Shown: positions 8,652-19,561 of the stretch, one piece after another
Numbering within the stretch: position 1 is the stretch's first letter
Layout: the number at the start of each line of letters is the position of its first letter
Source of the DNA: Scatomorpha merdigallinarum
GTDB taxonomy: Bacteria; Bacillota; Clostridia; Oscillospirales; Oscillospiraceae
Direction: 5' to 3'
Length of the DNA: 52,984 nt
Assembly: GCA_018710885.1 (NCBI GenBank)
Contig: DVJA01000028.1
Span: 1 to 52,984, forward strand
Notes under the pieces: model-generated
Told to the model about the DNA's origin: nothing
Seen by the model: the letters and a program-made list of their open reading frames with translations, nothing else
Database searches by the model: none
Made by a program: the position numbers and the translations under genes

Positions 8652-10616
8652 TTACTTGGAAGCCTTGCGGGGCTTTTTTGCCGTGGCTGGGGATTTGCGG
8701 TGCGAAGGAGCAGGCTTGCTGGGGGTAAAGCGGAAGTAAATGCAGCTCATCGGCGGGAGCGTGATTTCGGCCGAGTGCTGGAAATCAAGGAAATCGCGCT
8801 TGTGCGAGCGGATCTCGGGCTCGTTGAGCACGCCGGTGCCGCCATACTTGGTGCTGTCGGAGTTGAGCATTTCGCGCAGCACGCCGGGCCTCGGCAGGCC
8901 TATCGTGAAGTTGTCATAGCGCACGGGAGTAAAGTTGAGCGCGCAGACTATGTACGAGCCGCGCGACATGCGCATGAAAGCTACGCTGCTGCGCTGGTTG
9001 TCGTCAACGTTGAGCCATCTGAAGCCGTCCCAGGAGTCGTCTATGCGCCAGAGCGCGGGTGTGGACTCGTAGATGCGGCCCAGGTCGCGCACATAGCGGC
9101 GCATGGCGTCGTGTATGGGGAAATCGAGCAGGTTCCAGTCGAGCTGCTGCTTGTAGTTCCACTCGATGAACTGCGCGAACTCGCTGCCCATGAAGTTGAG
9201 CTTCTTGCCAGGATGAGCGAACTGATAGCCGTAGAGCGCGCGCAGGGAGGCGAACTTCGTATCGTAGTCGCCCCACATCTTGTTGACCATGCTGGCCTTG
9301 CCGTGGACCACCTCGTCATGAGAGAAGGCGAGGATGAAGTTCTCGGAGTAGGCGTACATCATCGAGAAGGTGATGCGGCTGTGGTTGTTGCTGCGGAAAT
9401 AGGGGTCCATGGCCATGTAGTCGAGCGTGTCGTGCATGAAGCCCATGTCCCACTTGAAGGTGAAGCCCAGGCCGCCTACATCGGGTGGACGGCTCACGAG
9501 CGGGAAGGCCGTAGACTCTTCGGCTATGGTTATAGCGCCGGGGTAGGTGGTGAGCACGGTGGAGTTTAGTTTGCGCAGGAAGTCCACGGCGCCGTAGTTG
9601 GTGTTGCCGCCGTCCTTGTTGGGTGTCCACTCGCCGCCGCGGCGTCCGTAGTCCAGATAGAGCATGCTGCTCACGGCATCGACGCGGATGCCGTCTATGT
9701 GGTACTTGTCGAAGAAGAACATTGCCGCGCTCACGAGGAAGCTCTGTACTTGCGGCTTGGCGTAGTCGAAGATCATCGTGCCCCAGTCGGGGTGCTCTGC
9801 CATGCGGCGCTCGCTGCACTCATAGCAGGGGGTGCCGTCGAACATGCGCAGGCCGTGCTCATCGCGCGGGAAATGCGCCGGGACGTAGTCCACAATGACG
9901 CCTATGCCCTCGGAGTGGAGCTTGTCCACGAAGTACATGAAGTCCTGCGGCGTGCCATAGCGGCTTGTGGGGGCAAAATAGCCCGTGACCTGATAGCCCC
10001 AGGAACCCTCAAAGGGGTACTCGGTTATCGGCATGAGCTCCACGTGAGTGTAGCGCATGCGGTGGCAATAGTCGGCCAGTTGGTCGGCGACTTCGCGGTA
10101 GTTGGGGTACATCTCGTCGTCGCGCTTGCGCCATGAGCCCATGTGCATTTCATAGATGTTCATGGGGGAGTGTATGGCGTCATAATTGCGGCGGCGGGAC
10201 ATATAGTCCGCGTCCGTCCACTCGTAACCCTCTATGTCCCAGACCTTGCTGCCTGTGGCGGGGCCCGTTTCGGCGTGCAATGCAAATGGGTCGGCCTTGA
10301 GCACGACCGAGCCGTCCGCGCCCACTACGCGGAATTTGTAGATATCGCCCTGCTTCACGCCAGGCAGGAAGGCGCACCAGATACCTCCCTCGCGCCTGGT
10401 CATGGGAGCAGCGCTGCCGTCCCAGCCGTTGAAGTCACCGACAACGCTCACTTCCCGCGCATTGGGCGCCCATACGGCGAAGCGCGTGAGATCCACATCG
10501 GGGAGATATTTGCAGGTGAAGGCGTCGTAGGCCCTCTGGGCGTTACCAGTGTTGAACAGCCAGATGTCGTCGTTGGATACGTATTTTTCTGCGAGCTCTA
10601 TCTTATCCTTATCCAT
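8652..10616 (-). CDS. glgB: 1,4-alpha-glucan branching enzyme
   Basis: A 654-residue enzyme that makes alpha-1,6 branches in glycogen. An N-terminal CBM48-type domain (around residues 35-120, with VVGDFNGWDG) precedes the GH13 barrel. Conserved regions are DYVPAHFPRDEHGL, GIRVDAV with nucleophile Asp313, TIAEES with acid Glu366, and FSHDEVVHGK. Compared with the family it has a short Lys/Pro/Ser-rich basic tail (last about 20 residues). The start is clear: AGGAGG lies 6-7 bases upstream. It is the first gene of the glycogen operon and has its own promoter at 10673-10700. Confidence 0.97.
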   Translation of the reverse strand: MDKDKIELAEKYVSNDDIWLFNTGNAQRAYDAFTCKYLPDVDLTRFAVWAPNAREVSVVGDFNGWDGSAAPMTRREGGIWCAFLPGVKQGDIYKFRVVGADGSVVLKADPFALHAETGPATGSKVWDIEGYEWTDADYMSRRRNYDAIHSPMNIYEMHMGSWRKRDDEMYPNYREVADQLADYCHRMRYTHVELMPITEYPFEGSWGYQVTGYFAPTSRYGTPQDFMYFVDKLHSEGIGVIVDYVPAHFPRDEHGLRMFDGTPCYECSERRMAEHPDWGTMIFDYAKPQVQSFLVSAAMFFFDKYHIDGIRVDAVSSMLYLDYGRRGGEWTPNKDGGNTNYGAVDFLRKLNSTVLTTYPGAITIAEESTAFPLVSRPPDVGGLGFTFKWDMGFMHDTLDYMAMDPYFRSNNHSRITFSMMYAYSENFILAFSHDEVVHGKASMVNKMWGDYDTKFASLRALYGYQFAHPGKKLNFMGSEFAQFIEWNYKQQLDWNLLDFPIHDAMRRYVRDLGRIYESTPALWRIDDSWDGFRWLNVDDNQRSSVAFMRMSRGSYIVCALNFTPVRYDNFTIGLPRPGVLREMLNSDSTKYGGTGVLNEPEIRSHKRDFLDFQHSAEITLPPMSCIYFRFTPSKPAPSHRKSPATAKKPRKASK

Positions 10617-10672
10617 AAGTGAACCTCCTATGGGCCGGCGGGAGGCTCTGCCTCCTCCGTCTCTTACTACAT

Positions 10673-10700
10673 ATTATACATTTTTTCCAGCACGAATCAA
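10673..10700 (-). promoter_or_regulatory. Promoter of the glycogen operon
   Basis: On the minus strand TTGATT (10695-10700) and TATAAT (10673-10678) are 16 bases apart. The leader to glgB is about 50 bases and GC-rich. The lysA promoter lies back to back with it. Confidence 0.7.
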
Positions 10701-10723
10701 AGTATTTTTTCGCTGATTGTGTT

Positions 10724-10752
10724 TTGACTTGATAACTTTATTATATTATAAT
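10724..10752 (+). promoter_or_regulatory. Promoter of lysA
   Basis: TTGACT (10724-10729) and a perfect TATAAT (10747-10752) are separated by 17 bases. Transcription should start near 10759, which rules out translation starts further upstream for the next gene. Confidence 0.8.
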
Positions 10753-10800
10753 GAAAACATGGTGAACAACCGCCAAATTTCTTATTTTGGGGGCGAAAAT

Positions 10801-12051
10801 GTGCTCAATACCAAGCTTCCTTTCGTGACTAAGGCTCAACTGGACGAGCTGTGCCGCAAATTTCCCACTCCGTTCCACCTCTATGACGCGGCCGCGATCA
10901 CCGAAAACGCCCGCCGCGTGAACGCGGCTTTCGCCTGGAATGGCGGTTACCGCGAATACTTTGCCGTCAAGGCCACGCCGACGCCGGCAATCATGAAGCT
11001 GCTGCGCGCCGAGGGCTGCGGCATGGACTGCTCCTCGCTTACGGAGCTCATGCTCTGCGAAAAGCTCGGCATAACCGGCGAGGAAATCATGTTCTCGTCG
11101 AACGACACTCCCGCCGAGGAGTTCAGACTGGCTCACCAGCTCGGCGCGATAATAAACTTCGACGACATAAGCCACATCCCCTTCTATGACAAAGTTGTGG
11201 GCGAGTACCCAGAGACCATGTGCTGCCGCTACAACCCGGGCGGCAAGTTCTCCATCGCCAACCGTATCATGGATAACCCCGGCGAGGCCAAGTACGGCAT
11301 GACCCGCGAGCAGATAACCGAGGCCTTCCGCATGCTCATGCAGCGCGGTGTGAAACATATAGGAATACACGCCTTCCTGGCCTCCAACACCACCAGCGAA
11401 GCCTACTACCCTGAGCTCGCCAGCCAGCTCTTCCGCTTGGCCGTGGAGCTGCACCGCGAGACCGGAGCGCACGTCGCATTCATAAACCTCTCCGGCGGCG
11501 TGGGCATACCCTACCGCCCGGGCGAGCCTGTGCCGGATATCATGGCTATCGGCGAGGGAGTGCGCCGCCGCTTTGAGGACATACTCGTCCCCGCAGGCAT
11601 GGGCGACGTGAAAATCTTCACCGAAATGGGCCGCTTTATGCTTGCGCCCTACGGCTGCCTCGTGACCAAAGTGCTGCACGAGAAACACATCTACAAGGAC
11701 TACATCGGCGTAGACGCCTCGGCCTGTGACCTCATGCGCCCGGCCATGTATGGCGCATACCATCATATCACCGTTGCGGGCAAGGAAAACGCCGAATGCG
11801 ACCACCGCTACGACGTCACAGGTTCGCTGTGCGAGAACAACGACAAATTCGCCGTTGACCGCATGCTGCCCAAAGTCGAGATAGGCGACACTCTCGTCAT
11901 CCACGACACAGGCGCGCACGGGCGCGCGATGGGCTACAACTACAACGGCCGGCTCCGCAGCGCCGAAGTCCTCCTGAACCCCGACGGCAGCGCGACACTG
12001 ATACGCCGCGCAGAGACCCCGGACGACTACTTCTCAACGCTCGTGTTCTGA
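10801..12051 (+). CDS. lysA: Diaminopimelate decarboxylase
   Basis: A 416-residue PLP-dependent enzyme that decarboxylates meso-diaminopimelate to lysine, the last step of lysine synthesis. PLP Lys57 is in YFAVKATPTP. Other family marks are CGMDCSSLTEL, HIGIHAF, LSGGVGIPY, EMGRFMLAPYG, and GSLCENNDKFA near the C-terminal half, which together favour LysA over carboxynorspermidine or arginine decarboxylases. The GTG at 10801 was chosen because GGGGG lies 7-8 bases upstream and the promoter ends at 10752. An ATG at 10759 would be leaderless, and any earlier start would precede the promoter. It is transcribed alone. No lysine riboswitch is visible in the roughly 40-base leader. Confidence 0.92.
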   Translation: MLNTKLPFVTKAQLDELCRKFPTPFHLYDAAAITENARRVNAAFAWNGGYREYFAVKATPTPAIMKLLRAEGCGMDCSSLTELMLCEKLGITGEEIMFSSNDTPAEEFRLAHQLGAIINFDDISHIPFYDKVVGEYPETMCCRYNPGGKFSIANRIMDNPGEAKYGMTREQITEAFRMLMQRGVKHIGIHAFLASNTTSEAYYPELASQLFRLAVELHRETGAHVAFINLSGGVGIPYRPGEPVPDIMAIGEGVRRRFEDILVPAGMGDVKIFTEMGRFMLAPYGCLVTKVLHEKHIYKDYIGVDASACDLMRPAMYGAYHHITVAGKENAECDHRYDVTGSLCENNDKFAVDRMLPKVEIGDTLVIHDTGAHGRAMGYNYNGRLRSAEVLLNPDGSATLIRRAETPDDYFSTLVF

Positions 12052-12224
12052 GCAGGTACAATCCTAACAGAGTGCGGGAAGACGCGCGTACCGGTTTGCT
12101 GCTGATCTGCGTGACTGGTGCGGCTGTGGGGCAAGAGCCGCAGCGCGGAGCAGAATTCTCACCGGGAGCGTTGGGGCCCGGCGCCGGCTGGGCTATGCCG
12201 CGTGAAAAAGTGGATATTAAAAAG

Positions 12225-12256
12225 AAAACGGGACGCCCTGCGGCGTCCCGTTTTTG
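12225..12256. terminator. Bidirectional terminator between lysA and glnS
   Basis: A 9-bp GC-rich stem (12229-12237 with 12242-12250) flanked by AAAA on the left and TTTTT on the right, so it can end both lysA and glnS transcripts. The 170 bases between lysA and this hairpin show no convincing gene. Confidence 0.8.
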
Positions 12257-12273
12257 CAGTTTCCGTGTTAGCT

Positions 12274-13959
<1,686 letters not shown>

Positions 13960-13994
13960 AACTCTCACCCTTTTAATTATTGTGATACCGACAC

Positions 13995-14023
13995 ATTATA
14001 CCCGATGGCCGCGCTGTTGACAA
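13995..14023 (-). promoter_or_regulatory. Promoter of glnS
   Basis: On the minus strand TTGTCA (14018-14023) and TATAAT (13995-14000) with a 17-base spacer. The leader to the ATG is about 30 bases. Confidence 0.75.
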
Positions 14024-14059
14024 CTGCCAATTTGCCTTTTTTCGAGCTGTGATGAAATA

Positions 14060-14088
14060 TTGCATTCGGAAGCGAAGCAATATATAAT
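14060..14088 (+). promoter_or_regulatory. Promoter of the thioredoxin reductase-like/thioredoxin operon
   Basis: TTGCAT (14060-14065) and TATAAT (14083-14088) with a 17-base spacer, followed by AAAAGGAGG ahead of the ATG at 14116. Confidence 0.75.
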
Positions 14089-14115
14089 AAGTCAAACGAA
14101 AAAAGGAGGCTGACG

Positions 14116-14958
14116 ATGGACGAGATATTTGACCTTGTTATCATAGGCTCCGGCCCCGCCGGAGTTTCAACGGCGCTCACGGCCAGACACCGCGGCAAGA
14201 GCGCCCTCATAGTTTCCACCGCGCCCGAGGACTCGCCGCTCTGCCGGGCCGAGCACGTGGACAATTACCCCGGTTTCCACAACGCCACAGGGCGCGAGCT
14301 GGTAGACGCCTTCGTGAAGCACGCGGAGGCCTCCGGCGTAAAGTTCGCGCGCGGCCGCGCCCTGGCCGTGGCAGACATGGGCGGCGTGTTCGGCGTGAGC
14401 GTGGGCGCGGATTTCGTGCAGGGACGCTCCGTAGTGCTGGCCTGCGGGCTCAACCGCGCAAAGCCCTTCCCAGGCGAGAGCGAATTCCTGGGGCGCGGCG
14501 TGAGCTACTGCGCCACATGCGATGGTATGCTCTACAGGGGCAAACCCGTGGCGGTCATAGGCCAGAGCGCGGACGCGCCGGAGGAGGCCGAGTACCTGCG
14601 CGGCATCGGCTGCATCGTGGAGTACTTCGACTCCCAGCGCGCCAAAAAGTACGAGATAAAGGGCGAAGAGCGCGTCACAACCCTCACGGCCGACGGAGCT
14701 GACTACGCCGTGGACTGCGTGTTCGTGCTGCGCAGCGGGCTCTCCCCGGACTCGCTTTTGCCCGGACTTGAGACGATCGGGGCGCACATCAGCGTGGACG
14801 CGGAAATGGCGACAAACCTGCCGGGCGTCTTCGCGGCCGGCGACTGCATAGGCGGTCCTTACCAGGTGGCCAAGGCCGCCGGAGACGGGAACGTGGCCGG
14901 ACTTTCGGCCTGCAAGTATGTGGAAAATCTCTCTAAACAGACAGGAGGAAAACAATAA
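14116..14958 (+). CDS. Thioredoxin reductase-like flavoprotein without NADPH motifs
   Basis: A 280-residue flavoprotein of the thioredoxin reductase fold that should reduce the thioredoxin encoded next. The FAD motif GSGPAG is at residues 11-16, the redox-active pair is CATC (Cys132, Cys135), and the C-terminal FAD motif reads FAAGDCIG. The second nucleotide-binding motif, normally GGGNSA followed by HRRxxxR, is degenerate (VIGQSADAPEEA from residue 147, then YFDSQRAKKY). The protein is also shorter than usual (about 310). This resembles the pyridine-nucleotide-independent, ferredoxin- or flavin-linked reductases of Clostridia. That electron source is inference. The stop overlaps the thioredoxin ATG by one base (TAATG). 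Confidence 0.85.
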   Translation: MDEIFDLVIIGSGPAGVSTALTARHRGKSALIVSTAPEDSPLCRAEHVDNYPGFHNATGRELVDAFVKHAEASGVKFARGRALAVADMGGVFGVSVGADFVQGRSVVLACGLNRAKPFPGESEFLGRGVSYCATCDGMLYRGKPVAVIGQSADAPEEAEYLRGIGCIVEYFDSQRAKKYEIKGEERVTTLTADGADYAVDCVFVLRSGLSPDSLLPGLETIGAHISVDAEMATNLPGVFAAGDCIGGPYQVAKAAGDGNVAGLSACKYVENLSKQTGGKQ

Positions 14959-15266
14959 TGGCAATTACCCATCTCACTAAAGACAACTTCGACTCTGCTA
15001 TCGCCAACGGCAAAGTAGTTGTGGACTTCTGGGCCACATGGTGCGGACCCTGCCGCATGCAGGCGCCCATCCTCGACGAGTTCGACCAGGCTCAGAACGG
15101 CGCTGTGAGCGTCTGCAAGGTCGATGTGGACGCCGAGCCCGAGCTCGCCGCCCGCTACGGTATCATGAGCATACCCACGCTGCTCTACTTCCAGAACGGC
15201 CAGCTCATCAACAAGACCGTGGGCGTGCAGTCCCTGGCTCAAATTTCCGCTGCCATGGGCGTGTGA
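14958..15266 (+). CDS. trxA: Thioredoxin
   Basis: A 102-residue thioredoxin with the active site WCGPC (Cys29, Cys32) and the cis-Pro loop SIPTLLYF. It reduces disulfides in cytoplasmic proteins and is recharged by the upstream flavoprotein, with which it is translationally coupled by a one-base overlap. Length and motifs are standard. The promoter of the valS T-box starts 4 bases after its stop. Confidence 0.96.
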   Translation: MAITHLTKDNFDSAIANGKVVVDFWATWCGPCRMQAPILDEFDQAQNGAVSVCKVDVDAEPELAARYGIMSIPTLLYFQNGQLINKTVGVQSLAQISAAMGV

Positions 15267-15269
15267 GGC

Positions 15270-15298
15270 TTGACAAGCCCCGGCCAATCGGATATAAT
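15270..15298 (+). promoter_or_regulatory. Promoter of the valS T-box leader
   Basis: Perfect TTGACA (15270-15275) and perfect TATAAT (15293-15298) with a 17-base spacer, the best promoter in the window. Confidence 0.9.
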
Positions 15299-15302
15299 CA
15301 TG

Positions 15303-15567
15303 CGGTACAAAGGCAATGACGGGCAGGAGTAGGCGCGCGGCAGATGCGAAGAGAAAGGGCGGTTAGGTGTAAGCCCTTGTGAAGCGGCGTTGAAGGTCGG
15401 CCCCGAGCCGTGAGGCTGAAAGAGCGCAGTCCGAGAGCGGCATGCGCGAAGTAAGCCCGCCGGGTACTCCCGTTACAGAGTCACGAGTGTCATGCCGCAA
15501 GGCATGGAATTCAGGTGGTACCACGCTTATTCAAGCGCCCTGAAGCATTATGCTTCGGGGCGTTTTT
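15303..15567 (+). promoter_or_regulatory. T-box riboswitch leader of valS with terminator
   Basis: A tRNA-sensing leader that should let valS be read through when uncharged tRNA-Val accumulates. The T-box itself, AGGTGGTACCACGC, is at 15513-15526. The Stem I start carries the loop-E element AGTA (15328-15331), and a matching GAA (15392-15394) is followed by GTC (15396-15398), a candidate valine specifier codon. An 11-bp terminator stem (15536-15546 with 15552-15562, one G-U pair) is followed by TTTTT. Leader length about 260 bases is usual. The specifier call fits the downstream gene but is by eye. Confidence 0.92.
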
Positions 15568-15599
15568 CGTCCCCCGAGGCAATCTGAAAGGAGACAGCT

Positions 15600-18218
15600 A
15601 TGAAAGAACTGCCAAAGGTCTATGACCCGCATGTGGTCGAGAAGAAAATCTACGACATGTGGCTGAAAGGCAACTATTTCCACGCTGAACGCGACCCGGA
15701 GAAGAAGCCCTTCACCATCGTCATCCCGCCCCCGAACGTCACCGGCCAGTTGCACCTCGGCCATGCGTTCGACGAGACCATACAGGACATCCTCATCCGC
15801 TACAAGCGCATGGACGGCTACTCCACGCTGTGGCTGCCCGGATATGACCACGCCGGTATCGCCACTCAGATAAAGGTCGAGGAGAAGCTGCGCAATGAGG
15901 GCAAGACCCGTTTCGACCTGGGCCGCGAGGGATTCCTGGACGAAGTCTGGGCTTGGAAGAACAAGTTCGGCAACAGGATAGTCGAGCAGCTCAAGACCCT
16001 CGGCTCCAGCTGCGACTGGGAGCGTCAGCGTTTCACCATGGATGACACCTGCGCCAAGGCCGTGCGTGAGACCTTCGTCAACATGTACGAGAAGGGCCTC
16101 ATTTACAAGGGCCACCGCATCATCAACTGGTGCCCGCACTGCACGACCGCGCTCTCCGACGCCGAGGTCGAGTATATAGAGAAGCCTGGCCACCTCTGGC
16201 ACGTGCGCTACCCGCTCTCTGACGGCAGCGGAGACCTCATCATCGCCACCACCCGTCCCGAGACCATGCTCGGCGACACCGGCGTGGCTGTCAACCCCGA
16301 CGACGAGCGCTACAAGGACATCGTCGGCAAGACCTGCATCCTGCCGCTTGTGGGCCGTGAGATACCCATTGTCGCCGACGAATACGTCGAGATGGACTTC
16401 GGTACCGGCTGCGTCAAGATGACGCCCTGCCACGACCCGAACGACTTTGAAGTCGCCCAGCGCCACGGCCTCGAGGAGATACTTATCCTCGACGAGAACG
16501 CCAAGATTATAAACGGCGGCAAGTACAACGGCATGGACCGCTACGAGTGCCGCAAGGCCATAGTCGAGGACCTCGAGAAAGAGGGATACCTTGTCAAGGT
16601 CGAGGAGTACAGCCACAACGTCGGCACCTGCTACCGCTGCCACAACGACGTCGAGCCCATGAGCAGCGAGCAGTGGTTCGTCAAGATGCAGCCGCTGGCC
16701 AAGGAGGCCATCCGCGTCGTCGAGGACGGCGAGATAAAGTTCGTCCCCGAGCGCTTCTCCAAGACTTACCTCAACTGGATGCACAACGTCCGCGACTGGT
16801 GCATCTCCCGCCAGCTCTGGTGGGGCCACCGTATCCCGGCCTGGTACTGCAAGGACTGCGGCCACATGACCGTCTCCCGCGAGGACGCCACCGAGTGCGA
16901 ATGCTGCCACAGCAAGAATATCGAGCAGGACCCCGACGTGCTAGACACCTGGTTCTCCAGTGCGCTCTGGCCCTTCTCCACTTTGGGCTGGCCGGATGAG
17001 ACCGAAGATCTCAAGTACTTCTACCCCACGGACGTGCTGGTCACGGGCTATGACATCATCTTCTTCTGGGTTGCCCGCATGATCTTCTCGGCCTGCGAGC
17101 AGACGCACTCCATACCCTTCCATACCGTGCTCATCCACGGCCTGATCCGCGACCCGCAGGGCAAGAAGATGAGTAAGTCTGCCGGCAACGGCGTTGACCC
17201 CATCGAGATGATTGACCGCTTCGGCGCCGACGCGCTGCGCTTCAACATCATCACCGGCAACAGCCCCGGAAATGACACCCGCTTCTATGTCGAGCGCTGC
17301 GAGGCCATGCGCAACTTTGCCAACAAGCTGTGGAACGCCTCCCGCTTCGTCATGATGAACCTCCATGTCGAGGACAACAAGCTGCCCGATAAGCTCACCC
17401 TGCCTGACAAGTGGGTGCTCAGCAAGCTCAACACCCTCGTCAAAGAGGTGCGCGAGAACCTTGACCACTACGAGCTCGGCGTCGCCGCCCAGAAGATCTA
17501 CGACTTCATCTGGGACACCTACTGCGACTGGTACATCGAGCTCTGCAAGGCCCGCCTTAACGGCGACGACGCCGAGGCCAAAGAGGGCGCCGAGCGTGTG
17601 CTGCTCTTCGTGCTCACCCGCATACTTGAGCTGCTGCATCCCTATATGCCCTTCATCACCGAGGAGATTTACCAGGCCATCCCGCACGAGAGCGAGGCGC
17701 TCATCATCGCGCCGTATCCGAAGTACGACCAGGCCCTCTCCTTCCCGGAGGAAGAGGCCAGCTTCGAGCTCGTCATGGACGCTATCCGCGCCGTGAGGTC
17801 GCGCCGCGCAGATATGAACGTCGCCCCCTCCCGCAAGGCCAAGCTCATAGTCGCCACCGCCGAGACCGGCACCTTTACCGCCGGAGCGCCCTACTTTGAG
17901 CGCTTGGCCAGCGCCAGCGAGGTCGAGGTCGTGGGCGAGGATTACGCCCCCGAGGCCGGCATGGTCACCGTCACCACCCACTCCGCGCGTCTCTACATGC
18001 CCATGGCCGAGCTCGTGGACATAGAGGCCGAGCGCGCCAGGCTCACGAAGGAACTCGAGAAGGCGAAGAAGCAGCTCGAGGCCCAGGAGAAGAAGCTCGC
18101 CAACGAGAACTTCGTCTCCCGCGCACCGGAGGCCGTAGTCAACGCCGAACGCGAGCGCGCCGAGAAGGCAAAAGCGCTGATAGCAAACCTCGAAGGCTCC
18201 CTGAAGGAGCTCGGCTGA
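15600..18218 (+). CDS. valS: Valyl-tRNA synthetase
   Basis: An 872-residue class I synthetase charging tRNA-Val. The HIGH motif is in PPPNVTGQLHLGH (His52-His55), and KMSKS is at residues 523-527. An editing domain lies between them (with IIATTRPETMLGDTGV), and a C-terminal Ala/Glu/Lys-rich coiled-coil arm (last about 65 residues) is typical of ValRS. AAAGGAG lies 7-8 bases ahead of the ATG. Expression is controlled by the T-box leader upstream. Confidence 0.98.
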   Translation: MKELPKVYDPHVVEKKIYDMWLKGNYFHAERDPEKKPFTIVIPPPNVTGQLHLGHAFDETIQDILIRYKRMDGYSTLWLPGYDHAGIATQIKVEEKLRNEGKTRFDLGREGFLDEVWAWKNKFGNRIVEQLKTLGSSCDWERQRFTMDDTCAKAVRETFVNMYEKGLIYKGHRIINWCPHCTTALSDAEVEYIEKPGHLWHVRYPLSDGSGDLIIATTRPETMLGDTGVAVNPDDERYKDIVGKTCILPLVGREIPIVADEYVEMDFGTGCVKMTPCHDPNDFEVAQRHGLEEILILDENAKIINGGKYNGMDRYECRKAIVEDLEKEGYLVKVEEYSHNVGTCYRCHNDVEPMSSEQWFVKMQPLAKEAIRVVEDGEIKFVPERFSKTYLNWMHNVRDWCISRQLWWGHRIPAWYCKDCGHMTVSREDATECECCHSKNIEQDPDVLDTWFSSALWPFSTLGWPDETEDLKYFYPTDVLVTGYDIIFFWVARMIFSACEQTHSIPFHTVLIHGLIRDPQGKKMSKSAGNGVDPIEMIDRFGADALRFNIITGNSPGNDTRFYVERCEAMRNFANKLWNASRFVMMNLHVEDNKLPDKLTLPDKWVLSKLNTLVKEVRENLDHYELGVAAQKIYDFIWDTYCDWYIELCKARLNGDDAEAKEGAERVLLFVLTRILELLHPYMPFITEEIYQAIPHESEALIIAPYPKYDQALSFPEEEASFELVMDAIRAVRSRRADMNVAPSRKAKLIVATAETGTFTAGAPYFERLASASEVEVVGEDYAPEAGMVTVTTHSARLYMPMAELVDIEAERARLTKELEKAKKQLEAQEKKLANENFVSRAPEAVVNAERERAEKAKALIANLEGSLKELG

Positions 18219-18243
18219 GAGTAAAGCCGCATGTAAATACAAG

Positions 18244-18272
18244 AAAATCCCCCGTGCAAACGGGGGATTTTT
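18244..18272. terminator. Bidirectional terminator between valS and a lipoprotein gene
   Basis: A 10-bp stem (18245-18254 with 18261-18270) with A-rich left and T-rich right flanks. It serves valS on the plus strand and the convergent lipoprotein gene on the minus strand. Confidence 0.85.
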
Positions 18273-18277
18273 CGTTC

Positions 18278-19399
18278 TCAGCTCATTGTACTGATACCGT
18301 CTAGCGGCGAGACGTAGTCTGCCCATGCGGTGGGATATATGTCCGGCAGGCGCTTTATAGTGACGGCTTCGTCCGTCACGCCCATGGCGTAGAGCGCTCC
18401 TGCGTCGGAGCGGGTGCTGTACAGGAATTGGGAGGTGTCGCCGCTGTACACGCCGAGCGGCGTGCCGTCGGAGTCCACGCGCAGGATGTATTCGGCGGTG
18501 TAGATGACGTAGTCCGCGTTTTGCCCTATTTCTACGGCGTACACGTCGTACTGCCCGCCGCCGTGCCGCAGCAGACGCAGGCCGCCGAGGAGCGCGTCTT
18601 CGCAGGAGGACTCAAAATTCAGCGTCAGGCTCTCACCGTCCGGCAGCGTTATGTCGAGGGCCATGGTGGACGAGGCTATCTTGTCCTCGGGTATGGTGCG
18701 CGGCTCCCAGAGCGTGCCGTCGCTGAGCATGTGCTTGCCGTCGGGGACGCGCTCCCGGCGCGCGTCGGGGTTTGCCGTGTCGAATATAAGCATCTGGCCG
18801 GAGACTTCGACATAGAGCTTGCCGTCCTTGGCCGACATGGAGGCCACGGCCTCGCTCGGCAGGGAGGAGACGAAGGGCAGCGCGCTCACTGTGCCGTCGG
18901 GGTAGATTGCGGCGAAGGCCGGGGCGAGGGTGCCGTCCTCTATGCCGAAGATGTAGATGATGCCGCCGTCGACAGCCATGTGGACGCCGCCTCTCAGCCC
19001 CGCCGCGGACAGGTCTGCTGTGCGTTCTAGTACGCCGTTATAGAACACTGATACGCTGTTGCTGGCCGTGTTGAGTATGTAAATCCGGCCGTCCTCGATA
19101 TCGAACTCGTCAGGGCCCATGTACTCGCCGCCACCGTCGTAGTAGTACGGCATGACAGAACCCTCTGGCACGTTGCCCTCGCTCACGGCCTCGACCGGTA
19201 TGCTCAGTACGACCTGTTCGATATCGCTCGTGCCCGGCGGCCAGGGGATGGCCTCCTCGGGCGGTTCGGATTGGGGCGGCTCGGAAGCTGGCACCTCCGG
19301 AGCGTCAGGAGTGGGTACGGACGCGGGAGCGGGGCTTCCGCACGCGGCAAATGAAAAAATAAAGGCCGCCGTGAGCAGAAGGCAGAGATATCTCTTCAT
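18278..19399 (-). CDS. Lipoprotein of unknown function, paralogue of the divergent neighbour
   Basis: A 373-residue secreted lipoprotein (signal peptide with lipobox SFAAC, lipid Cys20), then a Pro/Glu-rich linker to about residue 50. I do not recognise the family. The body has recurring beta-strand segments such as DGRIYILNTASNSVSVF, GGIIYIFG and DGKLYVEVSGQMLIFD, suggesting a beta-propeller-like fold. It shares a PWPPGTSD segment, the central repeats and a near-terminal WADYVSPL tail with the next gene, which is transcribed divergently about 160 bases away. The two are clearly paralogues from a local duplication with inversion. ATG start with GGAGTG upstream. Confidence 0.75.
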   Translation of the reverse strand: MKRYLCLLLTAAFIFSFAACGSPAPASVPTPDAPEVPASEPPQSEPPEEAIPWPPGTSDIEQVVLSIPVEAVSEGNVPEGSVMPYYYDGGGEYMGPDEFDIEDGRIYILNTASNSVSVFYNGVLERTADLSAAGLRGGVHMAVDGGIIYIFGIEDGTLAPAFAAIYPDGTVSALPFVSSLPSEAVASMSAKDGKLYVEVSGQMLIFDTANPDARRERVPDGKHMLSDGTLWEPRTIPEDKIASSTMALDITLPDGESLTLNFESSCEDALLGGLRLLRHGGGQYDVYAVEIGQNADYVIYTAEYILRVDSDGTPLGVYSGDTSQFLYSTRSDAGALYAMGVTDEAVTIKRLPDIYPTAWADYVSPLDGISTMS

Positions 19400-19561
19400 A
19401 CTGTCACTCCTTGCAAAATTTTGATATATTTGACGGCAAATTTAGACAAAGGTTCCCCAAAAAATTCGAGATTTTTCGGGTAAATGTAGGACTGCCGGGA
19501 ACGATTCTGCGGGGCCTACGTCACAGTAATAAAAACACAAGGGGGGAGAAGCTGTGAAAAA

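Noticed and set aside
10717..10800. Upstream starts for lysA at ATG 10717 or 10759
   Set aside because: 10717 lies before the promoter, and 10759 would be at the transcript start without a ribosome site. GTG 10801 has a well-placed GGGGG.
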